12,064 nucleotides of DNA from Nitrospira sp. (lineage in GTDB: Bacteria > UBA9089 > CG2-30-40-21 > SBAY01). The DNA lies in assembly GCA_005239945.1 (NCBI GenBank), contig SBAY01000132.1, positions 1-12,064 of the forward strand, given 5' to 3'. The notes beneath the pieces were generated by a model. That model made no database searches, was not told the origin of the DNA, and saw nothing but the letters and a program-made list of their open reading frames with translations. Made by a program: the position numbers and the translations under genes. Below are positions 1 through 6,000 of the stretch, piece by piece (positions within the stretch are counted from its first letter, which is position 1; every line of letters begins with the position of its first letter).

Positions 1-9
1 AGGGGTTTA

Positions 10-51
10 AGGGGAGAGAAACCCTTTTTTCAAAAAGGGTTTCTCTCCCCT
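10..51. repeat. Perfect 20-bp inverted repeat with 2-base centre
   Basis: Bases 10-29 are exactly complementary to bases 32-51, leaving only T30 and C31 between the arms. Each arm holds a purine-rich GGGGAGAG stretch followed by AAACCC and a T tract. As RNA it would form one long hairpin, but no U run follows on either strand, so it does not look like a standard intrinsic terminator. It ends 22 bases before the transporter start. It may be a copy of a dispersed palindromic element or a 3'-end structure of a gene left of the window; I cannot tell which. Confidence 0.85.
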
Positions 52-73
52 AATGATGTAATCCAGAAGTATT

Positions 74-1207
74 ATGAAAATCAAATCGTTTGAATTCAAT
101 TTAAGGGAATTAGCCGGCTCAATGGGTGACTTTGGAACACTTTTCCCATTGGCAATTGGTTACATTGTTATCTGCGGTCTCAATCCAGCCGGTTTTCTTG
201 TTATGATGGGACTGGCAAATATCATTACCGGTCTTGTTTATCGTTTGCCAATGCCGATTGAGCCAATGAAGGTTCTGGCAATAGTTGCCATTACACAACA
301 CTGGTCACCATCTATGGTTTATGCCTCTGCATTTGGGACGGGTATAATCTGGTTATTTTTCGGATTTACTGGAATTATGAATCAGCTGGCAAAAATTATA
401 CCTAATTCCGTTATTCGTGGTATCCAGGTTTCACTTGGACTACTTCTTGCCATCCAGGCGTTCAAAATGATTTCAACCTGGTGGTGGCTTGGTCTTGCCG
501 CTATTATCATTGTTTTGGTTTTACGACAAAATCGTTATGCTCCTGCCGCCATCGTGTTAATGATTCTGGGCATAGCTATCATATTTATCAAAGGTAAATT
601 CACGCAAATTGCCCCTCCCAACTTAAGTTTTCCACCTTTTACCACCTTTCGTCTTGAGGAGGTCTGGCAGACTTTTTTACTTGCAGGTTTTGCCCAAATT
701 CCACTTACCGCTACCAATGCCGTGATGGCTACCTCTGCGTTAATTAAGTCATACTGGCCAAATAAACCTGTAACCGAAAAACAGCTATCTCTAAATATGG
801 GGATAATGAACCTCTTGTTACCCTTTTTCGGTGGTATGCCGCTATGTCATGGAGCTGGTGGTCTTGCGGGACAATATTATTTTGGTGCACGAACAGGCGG
901 AACAAACATCATGGAAGGGGTAATTGAAATTTCCCTGGGATTGTTCTTTGCCACCTCTATCGCCGCATTATTTACCGCTTTCCCTATAGCCGTTATTGGT
1001 GCTATGATGTTTTTGGTGGGAATAGAACTTACTAAGTTTGCCAAAGATATCCGCTGGGGTAAGGATTTAATTCCGCTGACTGCAACCGTTATCGTCTCGT
1101 TAGTAACCAATATGGCTTGTGGTTTTCTGGTTGGATTAACAACTCATTATTTGACCCAGATTGCTAAAAATCTCACAAAGACCACAATTAAAGCAATAAA
1201 AGATTAG
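74..1207 (+). CDS. MOT1-family molybdate/sulfate transporter
   Basis: A 377-residue polytopic inner-membrane protein, hydrophobic over most of its length with roughly ten membrane segments. It has two landmarks of the MOT1 family (putative sulfate/molybdate transporters, distantly related to SulP): an N-terminal GDFGTLFPLAIGY at residues 18-30 and a later GGMPLCHGAGGLAGQYYFGA at 253-272. PMPIEPMK (59-66) and the QIPLTATNAV segment (208-217) are also family-like. Length is usual for bacterial members, and no STAS domain is present. The family imports molybdate or sulfate; the substrate cannot be read from sequence. The ATG at 74 has only a weak AGAAG upstream (65-69). The gene stands alone on the plus strand, and its TAG stop overlaps the TAA stop of convergent thpR. 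No molybdenum cofactor gene lies nearby to support a molybdate role. Confidence 0.85.
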   Translation: MKIKSFEFNLRELAGSMGDFGTLFPLAIGYIVICGLNPAGFLVMMGLANIITGLVYRLPMPIEPMKVLAIVAITQHWSPSMVYASAFGTGIIWLFFGFTGIMNQLAKIIPNSVIRGIQVSLGLLLAIQAFKMISTWWWLGLAAIIIVLVLRQNRYAPAAIVLMILGIAIIFIKGKFTQIAPPNLSFPPFTTFRLEEVWQTFLLAGFAQIPLTATNAVMATSALIKSYWPNKPVTEKQLSLNMGIMNLLLPFFGGMPLCHGAGGLAGQYYFGARTGGTNIMEGVIEISLGLFFATSIAALFTAFPIAVIGAMMFLVGIELTKFAKDIRWGKDLIPLTATVIVSLVTNMACGFLVGLTTHYLTQIAKNLTKTTIKAIKD

Positions 1208-1776
1208 TTTTTGATAAGTTCCAATTGGCGCAAGGTCGTATAAATTGACCCTTTAGGGGTTAACTGACTACCCATGACCTCTACCTTTGTTACAGACATC
1301 TGCCCAAAAGATTTAGTTTTTAGAGTTGTTATTGATTTTAATAACTCATTTCTCCCCCGAGGACTTTTTACCCTACCTAAGGTTAAATGGGGAAAAAATT
1401 CTTTGGATTCGACTGGAAACCCAAGTCTATTCAGATTATTGTCTATTTGTTTAGCTAATTGGATACATTCTTCTTTACCTTTATCTATACCTACCCACAC
1501 TACCTTTGGACTTGATAAATTTGGAAAGGCACCTAATGAAGATAAGGATAATTGGAATTGATTAAAATTAGAGGTTGCCTCTAAAACCATTTGACAGACA
1601 GATTCTAACTGACCAATAAAGATATTGCCCAAGAATTTCAGAGTAAGATGCATTCCTTCAGGTGCTACCCACTTAACATCAGCTTCAGCCTTTTTCAATT
1701 CTATTTGAATTTTACCCAGTAGCTCCTTGATTTCATTTGTCATATTAATAGCTATAAAAGTCCTTATTTCAATCAT
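1204..1776 (-). CDS. thpR: RNA 2',3'-cyclic phosphodiesterase (ThpR/LigT family)
   Basis: A 190-residue soluble protein of the 2H phosphoesterase superfamily. Both catalytic histidine motifs are present: HLTL at residues 43-46 (followed by KFLG) and HLTL at 130-133 (followed by GRV). Family members hydrolyse RNA 2',3'-cyclic phosphate ends to 2'-phosphates, and some can join tRNA halves in vitro. The frame is open for 13 more codons upstream, but the ATG at 1776 is chosen because it gives the family-typical MIEIRTFIAI start, has AGGAGG at 1788-1793 (11 bases away) and forms an ATGA overlap with the cinA stop, implying coupled translation. It is the last gene of the pgsA-pgpA-cinA-thpR operon. 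Its stop overlaps that of the convergent transporter, so there is no room for a terminator between them. Confidence 0.92.
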   Translation of the reverse strand: MIEIRTFIAINMTNEIKELLGKIQIELKKAEADVKWVAPEGMHLTLKFLGNIFIGQLESVCQMVLEATSNFNQFQLSLSSLGAFPNLSSPKVVWVGIDKGKEECIQLAKQIDNNLNRLGFPVESKEFFPHLTLGRVKSPRGRNELLKSITTLKTKSFGQMSVTKVEVMGSQLTPKGSIYTTLRQLELIKN

Positions 1777-2519
1777 TTTAATAATCCCCTCCTGACCATA
1801 TCTAAGGCGGCACAAACTGCCTTTCCCTTGATTTCTTCCCGTTCTCCTCCAAACCTGAATTCTTTAACATTAACTAGACAAGCCTGCAAATTATCTTTTG
1901 AAGACACACCGATATATACCAGGCCAATATCATTGCCATTCGCATTGCCTTCTGGCCCTGCATATCCGGTTATTCCTACACCAATGTCTGTTTGCATTAT
2001 TTGAGCTATTTGTTTAGCCATCGAGCCAGCTACCTCCAGACTAACTATCCCACATTTCTCAATTATCTCAGGTGGTATATTTAAAAGGTTAATCTTCACC
2101 TCCTTATCATAAGCAACTATCCCACCACGATAATAAAGGGAACTACCGGGAATATCAGTAATTTTATTAGAAAGTAATCCTCCAGTGCAGGATTCAGCCA
2201 CCGCAATTGTCAACCTTCTTAAATAAAGTAAGTAACCAACTACCTCTTCTAATCTTTCTTCATCTATACCATAAATATTATCCCCAAGTTTAAGCCGAAT
2301 TTCTTTTTCAGCCGCAGAAAGTAGTGCCTGTACCATTCGCTCTACCTTCGCTGTAGATTTAATTTCAAGGTCAATTATCCCATTAGGGTGAGGCACAAGA
2401 TTTAGATGCAAACTATCACTTTTGCCTATATCTCCACCTAAGACAACTTTAACCTCTTTCTCGGTTAACCCAATTATTCTTAATACCCTGGATTTACAAA
2501 TTTCTTCTTGCATTGACAT
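1773..2519 (-). CDS. cinA: CinA-family nicotinamide-nucleotide amidohydrolase lacking the N-terminal COG1058 domain
   Basis: A 248-residue protein. Residues about 10-80 match the KH-like middle domain of full-length CinA (RVLRIIGLTE start, later PNGIIDLEIKS). Residues about 85-248 are the PncC/CinA C-terminal domain, with AESCTGG at 108-114 (catalytic Ser110), the YYRGGIVAYDKEVK region and GITGYAGPEG at 182-191. This domain deamidates nicotinamide mononucleotide to nicotinate mononucleotide in pyridine-nucleotide recycling. Full-length CinA is about 410 residues; the missing first 170 or so form the MoCF-like COG1058 domain, linked to ADP-ribose pyrophosphatase activity. No remnant is visible, since pgpA ends only 14 bases upstream. 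The start is the ATG at 2519 or the in-frame ATG at 2513; a weak GGTGG at 2520-2524 suits the latter better. Family is certain, exact start is not. Confidence 0.88.
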   Translation of the reverse strand: MSMQEEICKSRVLRIIGLTEKEVKVVLGGDIGKSDSLHLNLVPHPNGIIDLEIKSTAKVERMVQALLSAAEKEIRLKLGDNIYGIDEERLEEVVGYLLYLRRLTIAVAESCTGGLLSNKITDIPGSSLYYRGGIVAYDKEVKINLLNIPPEIIEKCGIVSLEVAGSMAKQIAQIMQTDIGVGITGYAGPEGNANGNDIGLVYIGVSSKDNLQACLVNVKEFRFGGEREEIKGKAVCAALDMVRRGLLK

Positions 2520-2533
2520 CCACCGCAGTCAGT

Positions 2534-3055
2534 TTAAAACCTGACACCTGAAATATTTATAATCTGCAAGATAATGCAAGTTACTACACCTCCTGCACAA
2601 TCGTCGAACATTACCCCCCAGCCACCTGGAAGTTTTTGTAATGAACGAATACCAAGTGGTTTCCATACATCAATTACTCTGAATAAAATAAATCCAAGGA
2701 CAATAAAAAGTATATTTAACGGCAGGGCAAACATAGTAAAAAGATAGCCGACCACTTCGTCTATGACGATTTTTCCTGAATCCCTTTGGGCAAAAATAAT
2801 CTCTGCCCGCCCACTTACCCAGATGCCTATTATAGTTAACATGGTTACAAATAGTGCGTAACATAAATTAGGCTCAATAAAAAGACAACAATGAGATAGA
2901 TAATAAATAAGTAAATAGGTTGGAATACCGATAAAAAAGCATCCGACCGTGCCTGAGGCAAATTTGGAATAGCCGGTAAAGCATCCGCTGGCTATCAATT
3001 TAACAATAAAATCAAAGGCTTTTTGTGACTTTGACAATTCATTGAATTGTATCAT
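2534..3055 (-). CDS. pgpA: Phosphatidylglycerophosphatase A
   Basis: A 173-residue membrane protein that removes the phosphate from phosphatidylglycerophosphate to give phosphatidylglycerol, the step after PgsA. PgpA-family landmarks appear in order: FASGTVG (32-38), RDSGKIVIDEVVGY with its acidic DE pair (91-104), FRVIDVWKPLGI (125-136) and LPGGWGVMFDD (142-152) followed by AGG. Three to four hydrophobic segments lie between them. Length is normal. The ATG at 3055 follows the pgsA stop by 4 bases and has no clear Shine-Dalgarno site, so translation is probably coupled to pgsA. The last residues (ISGVRF) are encoded by the repeat word TCAGGTGTCAG, which also occurs twice at 7285-7366, so a repeat seems to have supplied the C-terminus. 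Confidence 0.93.
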   Translation of the reverse strand: MIQFNELSKSQKAFDFIVKLIASGCFTGYSKFASGTVGCFFIGIPTYLLIYYLSHCCLFIEPNLCYALFVTMLTIIGIWVSGRAEIIFAQRDSGKIVIDEVVGYLFTMFALPLNILFIVLGFILFRVIDVWKPLGIRSLQKLPGGWGVMFDDCAGGVVTCIILQIINISGVRF

Positions 3056-3059
3056 ATTT

Positions 3060-3653
3060 CTAATGTTCCATCAAGAGTTTTTTGTGCAAAATAGTGAACC
3101 AGATACCCGTTATCACCGTAAAAAGGGTCGTTATCGACATCAAAATTAATGGGGTGTATTCTAAAACCAGGTTAAAGGATAAAGGAGTATGGATTATTAT
3201 AGAAAAATCCCTCAGGTAAGCCTTTATAAGCAGGATAAAAAGGATAATAATAATGGTTGTAATCTGGAATGTGGTTTTTAATTTACCTTTTAGCGAGGCA
3301 GGAATGACTACCCCCTTGGACATAGCCACTAATCTAAGTCCTGTAACGACAAACTCTCGGGCAATAATCAAGACTACCATCCAAGCAGGTATGTGTAAAG
3401 CCGGCATGGTTACAAAATAGATAAATGCAGAGGTGACTAATATTTTATCGGCTAATGGGTCGGCAAATTTCCCAAAGGTAGATTCTAATCCATACCTTCT
3501 GGCAATCTTACCATCATAAATATCTGTAATTGACGCTATAACAAATACCAGGAGACTTAGATAGCGGGTATAGACATTATCACAGGCTAAAGATACTACA
3601 AAAAAAGGCACAAGAATAATTCGTAATAAGGTTAATTTGTTTGCTAAATTCAT
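3060..3653 (-). CDS. pgsA: CDP-diacylglycerol--glycerol-3-phosphate 3-phosphatidyltransferase
   Basis: A 197-residue integral membrane enzyme that joins CDP-diacylglycerol and glycerol 3-phosphate to form phosphatidylglycerophosphate. The CDP-alcohol phosphotransferase signature D(x)2DG(x)2AR(x)8G(x)3D(x)3D is complete, with D44, D47, G48, A51, R52, G61, D65 and D69. The start MNLANKLTLLRIILVPFF is typical of PgsA. The frame continues upstream to a TTG at 3689, but that codon lies inside the -35 box, so the ATG at 3653 is the start. There is no Shine-Dalgarno site before it, and only 7 bases separate it from a perfect -10 box, implying a leaderless mRNA. First gene of the pgsA-pgpA-cinA-thpR operon. 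Confidence 0.95.
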   Translation of the reverse strand: MNLANKLTLLRIILVPFFVVSLACDNVYTRYLSLLVFVIASITDIYDGKIARRYGLESTFGKFADPLADKILVTSAFIYFVTMPALHIPAWMVVLIIAREFVVTGLRLVAMSKGVVIPASLKGKLKTTFQITTIIIILFILLIKAYLRDFSIIIHTPLSFNLVLEYTPLILMSITTLFTVITGIWFTILHKKLLMEH

Positions 3654-3660
3654 GATAAAT

Positions 3661-3689
3661 ATTATAATAAACTTTTTACATATTGTCAA
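3661..3689 (-). promoter_or_regulatory. Full-consensus sigma70-type promoter of the pgsA operon
   Basis: On the minus strand, TTGACA (3689-3684) is followed by a 17-base spacer and TATAAT (3666-3661): all 12 consensus positions at the preferred spacing. Transcription should begin about 7 bases past the -10 box, at or next to the A of the pgsA ATG at 3653. The operon mRNA would then have no 5' leader or almost none. Confidence 0.85.
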
Positions 3690-3711
3690 ACTTTATTTTC
3701 TTTCAGCCAGC

Positions 3712-3821
3712 AATTCAGACATTAGAAATCCACAGATTACACAGATTAAAAGAAAAAACGCTTATATTTCAGACTTTAATCTGTAAAATCTGTGTAATCT
3801 GTGGATTCTTATGTCTGAATT
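3712..3821. repeat. Long inverted repeat between miaB and pgsA
   Basis: Arms 3712-3747 and 3787-3821 are complementary over about 35 bases with one mismatch and one extra base; the spacer is 39 bases. Each arm joins two words: AATTCAGACAT (outer) and ATCCACAGATTACACAGATT (inner, nearly the same length in both). A further ACAGATTAAA / TTTAATCTGT pair (3741-3750 and 3775-3784) offers an alternative, shorter hairpin. The outer words recur at 5337-5355. The repeat begins 4 bases after the miaB stop and ends 23 bases before the pgsA -35 box. It may shape the miaB 3' end, but no U run makes it a standard terminator. Confidence 0.88.
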
Positions 3822-3825
3822 AAAG

Positions 3826-5181
3826 TTACAAAAGTTCGCCTTTAAGGCTAAAGGTACCACTACCTATAATTTTAACCTTCACCATTTTACCTATTAATGA
3901 ATCAGTGCTTGCCTTAAAGAAAACTATTTTATCTGTTCTTGTTCTACCCATAAAAAAAGATGTGTCCTTTGGATTTCTGCCTTCAACCAAAATCTCTTCT
4001 ATTTTCTCGATTAACCGGCTATTTCTTTCTTTTGCAATTCTTGAAGTAACCGCAATTAATCTCTCTAATCTATTTTGTTTAACCTCTGAAGTAAGTTGGT
4101 CAGGATAGGTTGCTGACAAAGTATTTGGTCGTGGTGAAAATTTAAATGTAAATGCAGAATCAAATCTTATCTCTTCTACCGCTTTTAGGGTCTGGTTAAA
4201 ATCTTCTTCTTCTTCACCCGGAAAACCCACAATCAAGTCAGTAGTAATACTTACCCCGGGAATTTTTTGTCGTATATCCTCCACAAGTTGTTGATAAAAC
4301 TCTACGGTATAACCTCGATTCATTAATTTAAGGATTTTATTCGAACCGGATTGAAGGGGTAAATGGATATATTCACAAACCTTTTGAAGCTGGGATATGG
4401 TATTTATCAGTTCAGACTTAAAATTTTTGGGGTGAGAGGTAATGAATCGTATTCTCTTTAAACCGTCGAGTTCATTAACCATTATTAATAATTTGCAGAA
4501 GTCAATAGGTTTTAAACCTGAAATCTGGGAGTCTTTAAAATCACATCCGTAATCATTCACATTTTGACCCAGGAGAGTAACCTCTTGACAGCCTGAATTG
4601 ACTAAGTTTTTTATTTCATTTAGTATTTCTTGTGGTTCTCTACTTCTAATATTTCCTCTTGTCCAGGGGACGACACAATAGGAACAATAATTATTACATC
4701 CCAAAACTATAGGCACATAAGCCTTTATTTTATCGACTCGTTTTGTAGGCAAACTCCTTACTGATTCTGCTGGATGGCCTATTGAAACTATCCGTTTGCC
4801 TTTATAAATTTCCTGCAATAAATCAGGTAATTTGTAGATATTATCAGGGCCAATTACCAGATCCAGGACAGAAAATCTTTTTAAAAGATTTTCTCCATAT
4901 TGTTCGGCCATACAACCACAAATACCTATTTTTAAGTCAGGATTATCTTTTTTGATTAAAGAAAGTCTGCCTATTAAAGAATAAACCTTATCCTCGGCAT
5001 GTTGACGCACGGCACAGGTATTAATCAGGATGAGATTAGCCTCTTCTGGCTTATCAGTTAAGGAATAATCCTGAAGGAGTCCGGCAATCGTTTCCGAATC
5101 ATATTTATTCATCTGACAACCAAAGGTAATCACATTAAGGATTTTATCTTGCTGTCCAGGGAATTTCAAGTTTTTCATCAT
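3826..5181 (-). CDS. miaB: tRNA-2-methylthio-N6-dimethylallyladenosine synthase (radical SAM methylthiotransferase)
   Basis: A 451-residue cytosolic iron-sulfur enzyme that methylthiolates i6A37 of tRNAs reading UNN codons. The UPF0004 domain carries the auxiliary cluster cysteines C22, C56 and C90. The radical SAM domain has C162, C166 and C169 (CNNYCSYC), and a TRAM-like domain fills the C-terminus from about residue 385. TFGCQMNKYDSE (19-30) and CSYCVVPWTRG (166-176) identify MiaB rather than the ribosomal-protein modifier RimO, whose first motif reads LGCPKN. Length is normal. Two ATG codons (5181 and 5178) can serve as start, with only a weak GAG upstream. The 238 bases before the gene hold repeat words and no convincing promoter, so read-through from the zinc-ribbon gene is possible. 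Confidence 0.95.
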   Translation of the reverse strand: MMKNLKFPGQQDKILNVITFGCQMNKYDSETIAGLLQDYSLTDKPEEANLILINTCAVRQHAEDKVYSLIGRLSLIKKDNPDLKIGICGCMAEQYGENLLKRFSVLDLVIGPDNIYKLPDLLQEIYKGKRIVSIGHPAESVRSLPTKRVDKIKAYVPIVLGCNNYCSYCVVPWTRGNIRSREPQEILNEIKNLVNSGCQEVTLLGQNVNDYGCDFKDSQISGLKPIDFCKLLIMVNELDGLKRIRFITSHPKNFKSELINTISQLQKVCEYIHLPLQSGSNKILKLMNRGYTVEFYQQLVEDIRQKIPGVSITTDLIVGFPGEEEEDFNQTLKAVEEIRFDSAFTFKFSPRPNTLSATYPDQLTSEVKQNRLERLIAVTSRIAKERNSRLIEKIEEILVEGRNPKDTSFFMGRTRTDKIVFFKASTDSLIGKMVKVKIIGSGTFSLKGELL

Positions 5182-5419
5182 CTCAGGCTAACCACTTTCA
5201 ATTCCGAGATTAGACTTAAGTCATAAGCGGTCAGCCGGAATTTTAAGCTTTCAGTTTTTAGATGAGACAAGTATTCATCCATTATCTTTTTCTCTATCTA
5301 ACCGTTGAATGCTTACTCTAAGTCTGATGTCTGAAGTCTAATGTCTGAATTAAAGACTAACCACAGAAATCTCAGGGTTTATTTTCGTTGGTATATTATC
5401 GAAGACTTTTCTTTAATAA
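5182..5419. repeat. Intergenic region with word repeats between miaB and the zinc-ribbon gene
   Basis: The region has no gene. A 14-bp unit is repeated in tandem with one change: AAGTCTGATGTCTG (5320-5333) and AAGTCTAATGTCTG (5334-5347). The following ATGTCTGAATTAAAG (5341-5355) is identical to 3811-3825 in the miaB-pgsA gap, and TCTAATGTCTGAATT (5337-5351) is the exact reverse complement of 3712-3726. Also present are the palindrome GACTTAAGTC (5213-5222) and an AATTCCG/CGGAATT pair (5200-5206 and 5236-5242). No clear terminator or strong promoter is visible. Confidence 0.8.
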
Positions 5420-5602
5420 TTACATTTGGTCGAGATATGAGCCACCACACATCGGACAAAAGTCTTGAGGCTCTTCCTCAAGTTCAGATAATTCATTATT
5501 CTTGTCAATAAACATTTCCCAGGCATAACCACAATTTTCACATTTACAAATACGGTTTTTTTTGTATTGGGATTCCATCTCATCAATATGCTCAAATTCC
5601 AT
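5420..5602 (-). CDS. Small zinc-ribbon protein of unknown function
   Basis: A 60-residue acidic protein with two CxxC knuckles, C21-x2-C24 (CENCGYAW) and C49-x2-C52 (CPMCGG), plus an extra C19. The pattern is that of a rubredoxin-like or zinc-ribbon fold binding one metal ion. I do not recognise a named family. The ATG at 5602 has GAGG within TACCTC (5611-5616) 8 bases upstream. It starts 24 bases after the HU stop, so the two are very probably one transcript. A second open frame overlaps it on the same strand but has no such cysteine pattern. It could be a small regulator, a redox protein or a structural zinc protein; the sequence does not decide. Confidence 0.75.
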   Translation of the reverse strand: MEFEHIDEMESQYKKNRICKCENCGYAWEMFIDKNNELSELEEEPQDFCPMCGGSYLDQM

Positions 5603-5626
5603 GTCTCAAATACCTCAGTGTTAATT

Positions 5627-5905
5627 TTAAGATTTTGCTACTTTTTCTTTTAAGATTTTGCCAGGTTTAAAACAAATAATCTTTTTTGCCTCAATGGGAA
5701 CAGTAATGCCTGTCCTCGGATTTCTTCCTACCCGCGATTTTCTTGATTTTACCTTCAAGATGCCAAAATTTCTTAATTCTATCTTATCTCCTGAGGCTAA
5801 AGCTTCTGTAATTCCATCTAAAACACCTTCTACGATTGACTGAACCATCTTTTGGGTCAGGTTCATCTCCCTGGCAATTTTGACGACTAAATTCCTTTTC
5901 GTCAT
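5627..5905 (-). CDS. HU/IHF-family DNA-binding protein
   Basis: A 92-residue nucleoid protein that binds and bends DNA as a dimer. The N-terminal helices (MTKRNLVVKIAREMNLTQKM) are followed by the beta-sheet region GDKIELRNFGILKV (39-52). The DNA-binding arm carries RKSRVGRNPRTG (55-66) and the end is the typical FKPGKILKEKV (79-89). Length is usual. It could be HU or an IHF-like subunit; IELRNFG and the arm are compatible with both. The open frame runs 13 codons further upstream, but the ATG at 5905 is preferred because AGGAGG (5915-5920) lies 9 bases away and the protein then starts as family members do. It is followed closely by the zinc-ribbon gene. Confidence 0.95.
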   Translation of the reverse strand: MTKRNLVVKIAREMNLTQKMVQSIVEGVLDGITEALASGDKIELRNFGILKVKSRKSRVGRNPRTGITVPIEAKKIICFKPGKILKEKVAKS

Positions 5906-5948
5906 AACCGTTTCCCTCCTTGACAAATAAAAGTTAAAAGTCAAAAGT

Positions 5949-6000
5949 TAGAAGTTAGAAGGTTTCTACTTTCTTTCTTATTTCTTCCTTCTAACTTCTA
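5949..6000. repeat. Inverted repeat overlapping the coiled-coil gene's stop
   Basis: TAGAAGTTAGAAGG at 5949-5962 is exactly complementary to 5987-6000, with a 24-base pyrimidine-rich spacer. Related AAAGTTAAAAGTCAAAAGTT words extend the left arm to about 5930. The right arm contains the TAG stop of the coiled-coil gene (5998-6000), so the repeat sits at the end of that mRNA and upstream of the HU ribosome site. It could work as a weak 3'-end hairpin; there is no U run. Confidence 0.82.

Noticed and set aside
1773..3055. cinA split by a frameshift, with its N-terminal half in another frame
   Set aside because: The upstream sequence is fully taken by an intact pgpA, with only 14 bases between the genes, and no COG1058 motif is visible.
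3654..3689. A longer pgsA starting at TTG 3689 (12 extra residues)
   Set aside because: The extra codons lie in the -35/-10 promoter boxes and the family begins at MNLANKLT, so the ATG at 3653 is the start.
3712..3821. Intrinsic terminator of miaB
   Set aside because: The hairpin is long and A/T-rich, its spacer is 39 bases, and no U run follows on the miaB strand.
3826..5181. RimO instead of MiaB, given the link of rimO with pgsA in many genomes
   Set aside because: The first cysteine motif is TFGCQMNKYDSE, typical of MiaB, not the LGCPKN form of RimO.
5240..5270. Possible miaB promoter (TTGTCT, 19-base spacer, TAAAAT on the minus strand)
   Set aside because: The spacing is long and the -35 box weak, and such matches are expected by chance in A/T-rich DNA.
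5320..5355. CRISPR-like array from tandem AAGTCTAATGTCTG units
   Set aside because: The units are adjacent with no spacers, only two copies exist, and there are no cas genes.
5413..5595. Second minus-strand open frame overlapping the zinc-ribbon gene
   Set aside because: It lacks the paired CxxC pattern and a ribosome site; the other frame has both.
5930..5948. TTGACT upstream of HU as a -35 box
   Set aside because: No acceptable -10 box follows; that position is occupied by the HU ribosome site.
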